A DNA stretch of 61,536 bases from Pigoraptor vietnamica (Eukaryota > Opisthokonta > Filasterea), in contig CALSCQ010001705.1 in assembly GCA_943704525.1 (NCBI GenBank), positions 1 to 61,536 of the forward strand. Direction: 5' to 3'. Positions within the stretch are counted from its first letter, which is position 1; every line of letters starts with the position of its first letter. The translations under genes and the position numbers were made by a program. Positions 1-11,442 of the stretch are shown here, piece after piece. The notes below the pieces were generated by a model that made no database searches, was not told the DNA's origin, and worked only from the letters and a program-made list of their open reading frames with translations.

Positions 1-39
<39 letters not shown>

Positions 40-43
40 TGTC

Positions 44-113
<70 letters not shown>
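1..113 (+). repeat. (GT)n microsatellite in a DUS1L intron
   Basis: Near-perfect GT dinucleotide run, broken once by a GTCT stretch around 38-51. It lies in the intron before the first DUS1L exon visible and continues off the window edge. The open frames across it (poly Cys-Val) are not genes. Confidence 0.95.
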
Positions 114-117
<4 letters not shown>

Positions 118-164
118 TTTGTGTTGCGTGCACACACCAACGATTGTCACTCCCATCGCAACAG

Positions 165-2663
165 GTCGACCAGAGCGAGCTGCCTTGGCGCATGCTCTGT
201 CGCCGCTACGGGGCGCAGTTGTGCTACACGCCCATGATTCACGCGGGCCTCTTCTGTGCGAACGAGCGCTACCGCAGCGAGTTTTTCTCGACTTGTCCGG
301 AGGATCGCCCCCTCATCGTTCAGTTTTGCGCAAACGATCCCGACACCCTCCTCCGCGCCGCTCGCATGGTCGAGCACGTGTGCGACGGCGTCGACATCAA
401 CCTCGGGTGCCCGCAGCACATTGCGCGGCGAGGTGCGTCGCGTCCCCTGAGAAATGCCCTGTCCTATTTTGACGATCGCAGTGGTGGCAGTGGTCGCTGT
501 GGTCGCTGTGGTCGCTGTGGTCGCTGTGTGCGCTGTGATGAGTGCGATCGTTGTGTGTTGAGGTGTGTTCGTGCGTTTGGTCTGTGTGCGTCTGCAATTA
601 GTTGCGGCCGATTTCAACCACCCCCCCCCCCCTCTCTCTCTCTCTCTCTCCCCGCACGCACACACAGGCCATTACGGTGCCTTTCTCATGGACGAATGGG
701 AGCTCATCGCATCGATGGGTGGGTGGCAGTTCAACAATGCGGTGTGTGCGTGCGTGCGTGCGTGTGTGCACAAAAGAGAATGAGGCAGCAAGTGCATCTG
801 TGTGTGTATCTGTGTGTGTCTATCGGCTTATTTCTTTCCCGTTCGCCGCACGCGCACACGCAAACAGTGAGCACTCTCCACAACAATTTGGCCGTGCCTG
901 TCTCGTGCAAGATACGCGTGTTTCCGAGCATGGAGCGCACCCTTCAGTACGCCAAAATGATCGAGACGGCGGGGTGTCAGGTGGGCCTGCGTCGCGTGTG
1001 CGTGCGTGGCTGTGGCGCCGTCTTCCTCTGCCCTGCGTCGCGTGGCTGTGGCGCCATCTTCCCTCTACCCTGCGTCGCGTGTGCGTGCGTGGCTGTGGCG
1101 TCGTCTTCCCTCTGCCCTGCGTCGCGTGGCTGTGGCGTCATCTTCCTCTGCCCTGCGTCGCGTGGCTGTGGCGCCATCTTCCCTCTAGCCTGCGTCGCGT
1201 GTGCGTGCGTGGCTGTGGCGTCATCTCCCTTCCCCCTGTGGGTCGACAGCTGCAGTTCCCTTGCTGTCCCTTTTCGCCTGCTTCGCTCTTCACTGACGCT
1301 CGCCGTTAACTGGGCATCGCCCGCGCAGCTGCTCACCGTGCATGGGCGCACGCGCGAACAGAAGGGCCACAACACGGGACTCGCCGATTGGGACGCCATC
1401 AAGGCCGTGAGGTGCGTCGGAGGGTCGTCTGTGCGCACTTGAAGTTCTTCCATTCGATGTGACTGCCCTTGCGGTGGGGGCACGTCCGTCACCCCTCCAG
1501 CGCCTTGTAGCCGACCGCGTATTCGCTCTGTCCTCTGGCCCTGACGCCACTTGGCCGCAGGGAGCACGTTCGTCTCTTGCCCTCAGAGCCGACCTTGTAG
1601 CCACTCCTGTCCACATAACTCACTTCCACTTGGCCGCAGGGAGCACGTGAGCATCCCTGTCTTTGCGAACGGCAACATCCTGGAGTTCCCCGACATTGAG
1701 CGCTGCATCGCGCACACGGGCGTGCAGGGCGTCATGTCGGCCGAGGCGAACCTCAGCAACCCCGCGCTCTTCGCCAGCCTCAACCTCCCCGTGTGGCAGA
1801 TGGCGCGCGAGTACCTCGACGAGTGCGACCGCTACCCCGTCGCGCTGTCCATGATACGCGCGCACATGTTCCGCCTCATGCGCAAGCCCCTCAACATCTA
1901 CAAGGACCTCCGCGACCGCCTCGCCACGTGCAAGTCGCGCGCGGAGGTCGACGCCATTGTCGACGACATCACTGTGCGGCTCAAGGTGCGCTCGCGTGTG
2001 CCTTTGTATTCACTGGTGCCGAATGCGTCGCGCCCGTGCGTGTGCGGCTTTTGCATGTTGTTCTCGGTCGTTCTCGTCACCATTGCGCCCGTGCGTGTGA
2101 GGCTTTTGCATGTTGTTCTCTGTCCTAACGAAGCCCGATCGCAGGCGCTGGCGGCGGAGGCGGAGGCCAACCCCGGCGGCGTCGTCGATCCCTTTGCCGG
2201 CAATTCGGCGCCTGGGTACTCGTTTCCTATGTGGATCTGCCACTCGCTCGTGCGGCCGCCCACCGATAAAGACGGCGAGAAGGACAGGGAAAAGGCTCCC
2301 ACACCGGCCAAGGCGGAGCGCGCAGGGGCGGGGGATGAGGCAGGGCACGACGCGTGGGAGCGCGCCGCCCTCAACGACGGGTGCCCGTGCCCGACGGGTG
2401 GCGCGGAGGGCGGTGCGCAGGCCCTCGGTGTGGGGGGGCCTTCGTCTTCAGCGAAGCGACCGTCCGAAAGCACGGAGGCCAGCGCGCCAAAGAAGGCGAA
2501 GAAGGAATTTCGTGGGTGTCTTTTTCCAAAGGCAGGCGATGGCACTTGTTGTCCTTGTTTGTGCAAGTGATGCTCTTGTGTGCCATGCTGTGGCCATGCG
2601 CTCCTCTCCTCCCGCTACAGTACCCACCACCACACACACACACACACACACACGCACACACAC

Positions 2664-2714
<51 letters not shown>

Positions 2715-3061
2715 CACGCGCTCTCGTTTCCGACGCAGCCGTGTGTCGCGCGTGCAGGAACACGGCGAGTGCCATGTGTGCGCACTGTCGCTGCCGAAAG
2801 TGCTGCGTGGCACACTGCAACGAGACGCGGCTCGACTGCGAGGTGCACAACATCATCCGCTCACGGCCACGCGACCCGAGCGAGGTGCGCGTGCCACGAA
2901 AGCTGCGTAAGCTCCGACAAGCTGCGGCTGCCGAGGCCCTCGCATCGGGCGTAACCGAAGGGTCGACTGGAGACGATACCGAGAAGCTGGACGCTGTAGC
3001 GCTGCCGACACAGCCGAACACCGCGGAAAGGGAGGATGTGCCGGTGCAAGTGGCCATGTGA
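165..3061 (+). CDS. DUS1L: tRNA-dihydrouridine(16/17) synthase, DUS1-type (5' end outside window)
   Basis: FMN-dependent reduction of D-loop uridines to dihydrouridine in tRNA. Seven exons are visible: 165-432, 668-718, 868-980, 1329-1411, 1640-1985, 2145-2511, 2739-3061; splice phases agree. Translation gives the TIM-barrel run with the catalytic-cysteine motif [15 protein letters not shown], then [26 protein letters not shown] and GVMSAEANL, all diagnostic of DUS1L. The last exon carries a cysteine-rich tail ([16 protein letters not shown]), as in animal DUS1L. The first exon seen opens inside the barrel after a TG-repeat intron, so the start codon lies upstream of the window. Intron 3 and intron 4 hold tandem repeats (listed separately). 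The SH3-SH2-SPIN90 gene follows on the same strand 272 bp later. Product assignment is firm. Confidence 0.95.
991..1230 (+). repeat. Two-copy 120-bp higher-order tandem repeat in DUS1L intron 3
   Basis: The core GGCTGTGGCG recurs at 1008, 1044, 1091, 1128, 1164 and 1211. Spacings of 36, 47, 37, 36 and 47 bp repeat as a block, so a 120-bp unit made of three sub-repeats has been duplicated. It fills most of intron 3 (981-1328). Confidence 0.85.
1490..1648 (+). repeat. 79-bp imperfect duplication carrying a second copy of a splice acceptor
   Basis: A 22-bp stretch containing TTGGCCGCAG|GGAGCACGT occurs at 1548-1569 and again at 1627-1648, where it is the acceptor of DUS1L exon 5. Flanking text (CTTGTAGCC) is duplicated too. 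Using the upstream copy would put an in-frame stop (TTG TAG) into the transcript after about a dozen codons. Confidence 0.8.
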
Positions 3062-3333
3062 ATGACGGGGTGTCTCTCGCGTGACGCGTGCGTGTGGCTG
3101 CATTAAGTTGCCGGCACTGCCTGCGCTGCATGGCACAAAGAACAAACAGAGGATGTGGCTGTCCGAGTAACAGACGCCGATCGTTACGCCGCTTGTTGTC
3201 AGCTGTCGTGTTATTCGCAATAGGAAGACTCGCACTGGCACACAAACACGCACGCACACACACACACACACACACACACGCACGTACACACGCACACTCA
3301 GTGCGACATACGCACGCGGAGAAGACTGCCACC

Positions 3334-5205
3334 ATGGCGGGACGGAGCGCGCTCCCCGCCCGCGCCGACGGCTGGATTCCCTCGCGCAGCTTCATCGCAC
3401 TCGAGGACTACCAGGCCACCGCCGCGGGCGTGCTCTCCTTCCGCGAGGGCGACCGCCTCACCGCCGTGCGCGACCACGACGAGCACTGGTTTGAGGGCGT
3501 GGATGCGGCGGGGACCGTGGGCTACTTTCCAAAGAGCTTCGTGCGTGCGATGCGTCCTGGCGAGCGACGGCCCAGCGACGCACCCGCGCCCGCACCCTCG
3601 CAAGGGACCGCGCCGCCCGCAGAGACGCAGACGCAGGCGGACGGCGCGGGGAGTGTGGGCGATGGGAGTGCTGGGGATGTGCGGAGGCAGAGCATCAATG
3701 CCGACGAGATATCGCGCTTCAAGTGGGTGTGTTGGGCGTGCCGTCCGTCAGTGCCCTTGTGTCCTGGCGTGTTTGCACGTGCGTATGCGGACTGTGAGTG
3801 TGTGTGTGTGCGTGCGTGGCTGTGCGTCGGATTCGTCGAGTTCACACTGAGAACGACAAGCGGCAGAAGAGGCGAACGGCGCGCCCTTACGCCCCTCTTG
3901 CTTCGCCTGACGCCCTCTGCCTCGCTCACTCGAAATGCACCCCATTCCTTCCCCTCTCCCCCTCAACAGATGGTACTTTGGGGTCATGGACCGCCCCGAG
4001 GCCGACGCCCTCCTGAAGGCTGGCTCGTGCGTCGACGGCACATTCCTCGTGCGGGAGAGCGCCGTGAAGCCCGGCCTATTCTCGCTGAGCCTCCGCTGCG
4101 GCGGCGGCAGCGTCAAGCACTACAAAGTCATCGAGCACGCCAAGGGCTTCTCGCTCGGCACGGGCGACGGGCTCAGCTTCGACACCATCGCCAACATGGT
4201 CGCACACTACGCGCGCGAGGCCATTGACGCGAAGACGGGGCGCCTGCGGTACGTCTGCCCGCGCCCGGCGGCAGAGGCGACGATCGCGGAAGAGCCGCCG
4301 GCAGAGCAGCAGGCGAGGTGGGGTGCAACAGCGTGCTCGCTCGCACACGCGCGTGCGGCGTAATGTGTGCGCTTTGAGCATTCTCGTTGTCAGTTGTGGG
4401 AATTGCATCGCATGGCAGCTGTGCAGGTCCTGCTGACACGTGTGCTCGCGCAGCTCCGCCAAGCCGTCAAATACCGACGCGTCGCTTGCGCGCGCGGCCG
4501 CCGCCGCACTACAGCGCCCCGTTCCGGGCGCCCCGAGTGTCCTGGCAGACGCAGGTGTGAGCGGAAGTGGGACTGTGAGTGCGAGCGCGGCACCGTCGAC
4601 AGCAGAGGATGTGCGCCCTCAGCCAACGACGCCCGTGCGGCGACTCTCGACATCGCTGCGTTTCGATGATAACTATGTCCCTGCGGACCCCTGTCCGACA
4701 CTCGACGGTGCGTGCGTGCGTGTATGTGCGTGTGTGCGTGTGTGCATGTGCGTGAATGCGTTGGTGTGTTGAGCGCCGACGTCCGTGCATTTCCCTGAAC
4801 TCTTCGGCCGTGCGCAGTGGGCGTCTTTGAGCCGTGCGATGAGCTGCTGCAGGTGCTTCGGCGCAAGACGGGGCTCAGCCACGAGAAGTGCATCGCCGCC
4901 GTCCAGGCCGTCGCCGCGCACATCTCCCGGCGCGATCCCCGCCTTCTCGTCCCCGTTCGCCTCGCCGTGTCGCACGCGGTGGGTACGTCGGTCGCCGGGC
5001 AGGCTGCGGCGGGCTCTGCGCTGGACCGCGACCGCCTGCGCGTGATCTTTTCCGAGATCAAGAGTTGCAAGGACGACTTCAACCAGCGCGACTGGAGCGT
5101 GTACGACGACTCCGACATCATATCAGAGTACCTCGACGAGCTGCTCGCCATCCTCGAGAGTAGGTCGCTCTGCGAGTCGCACATACACACACACACACAA
5201 GGCGC

Positions 5206-5240
<35 letters not shown>

Positions 5241-7520
5241 CTGTTCCTCTTGCCGTGTGACCCGTTTCGCCACTCCGTTACTGCGAAGACTTTCTACGCT
5301 TCACAACAACATTTATATCTCTCGGCACGGATGCGCGCACGCACGCACGCACATGCGCTCTGATTTCATTGTGTGCGCAGATGCCAACCCGGAGATCTCG
5401 CGCGAGTGCATCCGGGAGCGATCTTACGACGCGGTCGAGTCCATTGTCGCCTATTATCAGATGGTGCGCCTTGTATTGCACTCATGTCAAGTGCACGTGA
5501 CCTGCGCGCTGTGTCGCACTCTGCTGTTGCTGTGTGATGCGTCGTATTGCTGCTGCCATACCTCCCCTTGCGCGCGTCCCGCTGTCGGTGCGCGCTTTGC
5601 ATTGCACTCACCTGCAAGTGCACGTGACCTGCGCGATGTGTCGCACTCTGCTGTTACTGTGTGATGCGTCGTATTGCTGCTGCCATAACTTGTGTTTCCC
5701 ATTGCGCGCGTCCCGCTGTCGGTGCACGCAGACCTGCTCGCTGTGTCGCACTCTGCTGTTACTGTGTTACGTGTCGTTTTGCTGCATTGTCGCACGATTA
5801 GTTCCCATTGCCTGTCGGCGGAAGAAGTCACCGGCCACTCGAGGCGCATGCACAGCGCACCTGTTCGAGCTGACTCGAATGTGCACACTCCCTTTGCTTC
5901 GCTTCCTCACATTCGTGCGGATGCCCTCGCCTGCAGGAGACGCGCACGGCCCTTCGCGTGCTTCTGCTGCAAGTGCTCGGGACCATCGGGACGCTCGACC
6001 GCGCCGTTCTCTCGCAACTGCTCTCGTCCGTGATGCCCATCGAAATTGCGCGCGACGTCACGCACGACAGGGAAGGTGCGCAGTGGTTCACCCGCAGCAA
6101 CTCGCGTGTGGCACAGCCGCTGAACCGACCCCTCTGCCAACTGCAGATGCGCGGAGAGTCCTCTTCTCGTTTGCGCTGGCAGCAATGATGTTCTCAACGG
6201 GCGAACCCGTGCCCATTTCGGTGTACGGTGCGTGGGCATGCCCACTGTGTTTGCACAGGCACATCGTCACATTTACCTGTGTTGCACGCACGCTTCGCCA
6301 CATGCACTCACCGCCAACTCTGCGATTGTGTGGTGCGCAGATTTTTGGGACGAGTCGTTTGTGGGGCTGCTCTTTGACTTTGTCGACGAATCGCCCGACG
6401 GCGACCCCGACAGCCCCATCCCGGACAGCGCCATGTCTGCGCTGGTGCGTACGTGCGTGTGCGCGGACGTGTTGCTTCTTTGCCTGTGAGCGCGTGTGTC
6501 TCGTTGCACTCGCGTTCTCCCCTCCGCCGTGCATCGACTGTTCTCTTTGTCTCTGTGTTATGTTAGTGGAGTCGACGGACAGTCATACATCTCTTATGTT
6601 GTTGCTTGCCTCCCCACCCCGCTCACGTGCACCGCGTGACAGCTCGCCTTCAACCTGCACTTTGAGCCGTACGGACCCTCCACCGACCCCGCCGTCCTCG
6701 AGTCATCGCGCAACACGGTGATCAAGGTGCTCGCGCGCCGCTCCAACGTCGTCAACTTCGGCCAGAAGCTGCTCGTCCTCGTGAACCGCGGAAGTGAGCA
6801 CAGTGTGTTAGGCCTACGGTCGTCGTGCATGCAGTGTCTGGATCAGGCGCCGATATGTGTCGTTGTGCGCGCTCCCTGCAATCTTGCGATTGGTCTGTGG
6901 AATCCATCAAGGGAAAGTGTGTCGCCGGCATTCGAGTCCTGCGCGTGTGTGGCATTCGTGTTGCATGTGCTCAGTGCATGGGAAGAAGCCTTGTTTCGCT
7001 AACTGTCGCCGCTGTCCAGACGACCCCGTGGACGCCGTCTCCACCGACGGTCGGCGCCTGAGCTCGCTACTCAAGATGCTGCGCGACATGTTCTCGTGCC
7101 CTCAGACGGCGCACGTCCTCTTCACCAACGACCTCAAGGTGCTCATGGACATACTGCTCAGGCAGCTGGCCGACCTCAGTGTGGGCGACCCGGTGAGTGT
7201 GCTATTACACGCCCCTCACTCTGTGTGGGCTCCATCCCACGTATAGTTCCGCTCTCTATCATATGGGCCCCTTCCTCTGCCCCTTTTGCGCGTGAATGTG
7301 GCCCTGCTAAGCACACGTCGTCGCGCAGCTACGACGAGACCACCTCGAGGTGCTGCGTGGCATTCTCGTCACGACGGACTATGCGGAGAACGGCGCTTAC
7401 AAGAGCGCCGAGATCGCCGCCTGTCTCGACGCCATTGCAAACGCCGACGACGGCGACACGAGCGAGGAGGAGGCGGCCGTGCGACAGCTGGCGCGGGACA
7501 TGCGTGCCGCGCACTTCTGA
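3334..7520 (+). CDS. NCKIPSD: SH3-SH2-SPIN90/Dip1-type Arp2/3 activator
   Basis: Predicted 751 aa from 11 exons: 3334-3722, 3970-4317, 4454-4707, 4818-5159, 5381-5463, 5937-6075, 6147-6227, 6341-6444, 6643-6793, 7020-7192, 7329-7520. The start is a textbook Kozak (GCCACCATGG). Residues about 20-75 form an SH3 domain (ALEDYQA, HWFEG, GYFPKSFV). Residues about 131-225 form an SH2 domain with WYFG, the FLVRES motif (phosphotyrosine arginine R158) and HYKV. Residues about 331-751 match the helical-repeat domain of SPIN90/WISH/Dip1 (VMPIEIARD, MMFSTGEPVP, KLLVLVNRGNDPV, IADLS-like LADLSVGD). Known SPIN90/Dip1 proteins switch on Arp2/3 without a mother filament. The SH2 insertion is not part of animal NCKIPSD and would tie the protein to tyrosine kinases (inference). 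Confidence 0.9.
5470..5800 (+). repeat. Three-copy tandem repeat (about 107-124 bp) in intron 5 of the SPIN90-type gene
   Basis: The string GTGTCGCACTCTGCTGTT with flanking text recurs near 5510, 5637 and 5742, with shared GCGCGTCCCGCTGTCGGTG between copies. It is confined to intron 5 (5464-5936). Confidence 0.75.
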
Positions 7521-7626
7521 GCGTGCGCTGCGGAGCCAGCAGACAGTAGACGACGCACTCACTGTCAGCGGCACTTCTGAGCGTGCGCTGCGGAGCCAGC
7601 AGACAGTAGACGACGCACTCACTGTC
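7511..7626 (+). repeat. 60-bp direct tandem duplication spanning the SPIN90-type stop codon
   Basis: 7511-7566 and 7571-7626 are identical (start GCACTTCTGAGCGTGCGC), period 60. The first copy contains the last codons and the TGA; the second lies wholly in the 3' UTR. Only 97 bp then separate it from the stop codon of the convergent N-CoR gene. Confidence 0.9.
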
Positions 7627-7723
7627 ACAGTGCGCAACGAGCCCATTGTACACTACAGTCGCAACGGCGTTTCGGTCTCACAACTAAAAACGATCTTTAT
7701 GTACACTGGCCGCGCGCGCCGCC

Positions 7724-10700
7724 TCACGGATCAATGTCCATCGCAATGGGCCCATCGCCATCGGCTGCTTCTTCCGCAGCTGGCGCTTCCGCAACGTCGC
7801 TCTGCACGCACGCCGCGCCCTCGCCCGCGCCATCCACGCCCTCCATTGGAACGGCGCCGGCGTCCGCGACATGCTCAGGGCCACCCTCCGACACGCGCCT
7901 CTCGTCCCCGAGGGCAGCCACAGCTCCCGCTGGAGAGCCAGCAGCCTCCTGCTCGCCTCCAGCTGCCCCTTCCGCCGACAGCGGCGAACCAACGACAGCG
8001 ACGTTCTGCGGAACTTCGACGGCGGGCTGAGCGGCCGCTCCTTCGGCCGACAGCGGCGAACCGACAACAGCGACATTGAGCAGACCTTCGACGGTAGGCT
8101 GAGCAAACTGCGGCGCAGAGTGGCCCACGTCCACGTCCATCGCAGCCGCAGAAGCGTCGTCCTCACGCGATTCGTCAGCTTCGTCAACAGACAACGAGGC
8201 GTCCGAGTGCCGCGCGTCGTCGGCGGTTGCAGAAGGGGCGTCGGTCGCAACCCCCGCTGCGACCGCGGGCACATCGCTCGCCTGCAGCGATTCCGACGCC
8301 TCCGCAGGGGGTTCGTCCGCTGACCCTTGCGATCCCTCTCCCGACGCATCGTCCGACTGCGACGGCGCGCTCCGGTCCTCCCCCTCCCCCGCGGGGAGGG
8401 ACACCGCGTGCGCCTCTCTCTGTGCACTCGCGACGCGCGGAGGCGACTGGGACGCGGCATCAGACGCAGACACGTCAGCGGCGACCTTCTCGGCGTCCTC
8501 TCTGCCCTTAACCTCCGCCTCAGGCGCAGAGGCGTGCTCGTCGCTAGCAGACGCGCTTTCGCTGTCTGCACGTGCGGGCGAAGAGCCCTGCGAAGCCACG
8601 GCCTGGCCTGCCTCCTCTTCCCTCTCATCGCTCGGCCCATTGTCCTTTGCGCCATCGCTAGACTGTTCAGCCGCGGCAGGCCGCTCGCTGGGCGGAAGGA
8701 CACGCTCGGCTGCGCTGCTCTCGGGGACAACAGCGGCCTCTTCGCTGGCACCGCCCTCTCCGCCGGCGCCGCCGTCTCCGCCGTCTCCGCTCGCAGCCTG
8801 CGGTTGCTGTTGCGCGACCGCCATTTCCAATTCCGGAGCCACATGCACCGCGGGCGGCGAAATGGCCGGCACAGCCTCGACATCACTCGGCACGGGGTGG
8901 GTATGTGGTGATGCAGCGACCACGGGCAGAGCCGCCGGCTTCGAATCGACTGCGTGCGCGTCCAACGCCGTCTGCGGAGGAAGGACAGACACGACGTCCA
9001 CCACGTCGCCCTCGGCGTCCGAGTGCGCGGCTTTGGCATCGTCCGCAGCCGTGTGCGCTGCGAGGGCGTTCCGCTCAGCAGCAGCGCCCACTGACAGCCG
9101 CCGCGCGTGCTGGGGCTGGCCAAACACGTCCGCAGCGTCAATCGGCGCAGCGTCCGTGTCCATCGGCACGGCCCCGTCAAAGCGACCCGAGAGCTCGGCA
9201 AGTTGCCCGAGGGCCTCCGCTGCAGACACGGCGGGCGCCGCGTGCGACGACACCACGTGCGAGGCTGCTTCGACGGCGTGGAAGTGCTCAACGGCAACCC
9301 CGAGCCCAGGCGCCTCCGTCACGTGACCGGCGGGGCCGCGCAAGTACAGCACGGGCGCGGGCGACGCGTGGTGCTCGACGTCGACCTCCATCGTGGCCGT
9401 GTCAGAGTCGTCGCCCTGGTCACCGGCAAGCGCACCCGCGGCGGCGTCCGCGCTCTCGTCGCCGGCATGCTGCTGCTGCGCCTTCTGCCTTCGCGCGCGT
9501 CCGCTCCCGCGCAAGTGCGGGGAGGCCTCGAGGATGGCGTTGAGGTTGAGGCGGACCTTGTAGTTCTGGAAGAAGTTCTTGATCTGCGCACGTGACTTTG
9601 TGCCGATGCACTCGGCCAGCTTCCCCCAGTCCTTGCCGTGCAGCCGGAAGCACTGCAGGAACGCGTCCTTCTCCGCCGCCGTCCAGTACGTCACCACCCG
9701 CTTCTCACGGGGCTTGTCGTCGCTGCCACCGGCGCCAGAGTCTCCGCCCACGTCCACCACCTCGCTCGCCAGCAGCATGTCCGCGTCCACGTCCCCGCCG
9801 CCCTCCCGCTCGTCCCCGTTCGGGGCACCTTCGGCGGCGCCCGCCTCTCCGCCCTGCGTTTGGCCTCTGCCAGATTCGCGAGCATCCTTCTGCTGCCGCC
9901 GCCGGTTCTCCTCAATCTCGCGCCGGTGCTCCTCGACGACGCGCTCCAGGCTCAGGCGCTTCTTGTAGTTGTGGTAAAAGTTCTTGCACTGCGCATCCGT
10001 CTTCGTCCCCCCGAGGGCCGCGGACATCGCCGGCCAGTCGCGCCCGTGCCGCCGCAGCGAGTCGACCGCCATCTCAATCTCAGCCTCGGACCACCGCCCC
10101 GCCTCGAGCTCCGTGTCCTCGCGTCGCCGGCCCCCTCCGCTCCCGCCTCCGCCGTCCGACCCGTCGAGCGACTGCTGCTGTAGCATCTGCTGCTCGCGCT
10201 GCGCTGCGGCGAGGTGCTTCCTGCGCGCAAGGGCGCTCTGGCGGAGGAGCTTCTTGTAGTTCTCCTTCTTCTTGCTGTGGTAGTAGTGCTGGATGCAGTC
10301 GGCCGTCGACTTGTTCGGCAGGTACGACGCAATCTTGCGGAAGAGCTTCGGGTACTGCAGGAACCTGACGGAGAGAGAAGAAAGGAGCGTGAATGAGACC
10401 ATTAATGAGAGCAAGAAGACGCGAGCGAAGACGTGCGACACACTAGTCGAGGTCATAGATGCGACGCAGCAAGCAGAGCAGAAGAGAAGGCGGTCTCGCG
10501 ACAGCCGGTCGGACAAGCGCAATCAAATCCGTTTCCACACAGAGAGACACGCACTTCTCCGTGAAAATGCGGCGCTCCTTGTCCGTCCACGGGTTGATCA
10601 CGCGCCGCGTCCGCTCAATTTCCATCGCGTCCTCCACGCGGCCGTTTGTGCTGAAAAAGTGGACGCGCCGCTCGCGCTCGTCAAGCAACTGCGGGGGCAC

Positions 10701-11397
10701 CACCGCGAGCGTCTTCATGTAGCGGTCGTCGTTCTGCCCGCAGAAAGACATGTCGTATCAGCTCAAATCATAGACGTGTTCATGGACTCCAATGCAGAAC
10801 AGTGTGCTCGCGTAACATAAGCGCGGCACACTTAACGCACATGCTCTTCCCAAACACAGACACACGCACACGCAAGAACACGCACGCAGAAAGCGCATAC
10901 ACAACAACACGCACGAACACAGACACAAGCGCACACAATAACTCGCACGCACACAGACGTCCACCCACCTCGCGCTCTTGGCGGAGGAGGTCCATCATAA
11001 TCTGGTCAAGCTCGGCGTCGCTGCGGACGGCATCGCCCCAACTGCGCCCAGGGCGTGTGCTGCGAACGACGAAGACCCGTGTGAAACACAACACACAGCA
11101 GACGAAGGGACGAGACGCACAAGGCACCGCGCACGAAGGAGAGCGCGCACACAGGTCTTTCGCTGTCTGCACGCGGCGCAACGCACCTCGACACGCGCGT
11201 CTCCTCCTTCTTGACCATCTCGGGGAACTGCGACTCAAAGTATTCGCGGTTCTTCTCCACCTTGCCCCTGAGAGTGCACGCGTGTTACACACGCGAATCG
11301 ATAGGCGCATGCCGAGGCACGTGGATCCCACTTCACTACAACAACAACAACACACACGCGCACGCGCGCGCACACACACAGACACGCAGACACACAG

Positions 11398-11442
<45 letters not shown>
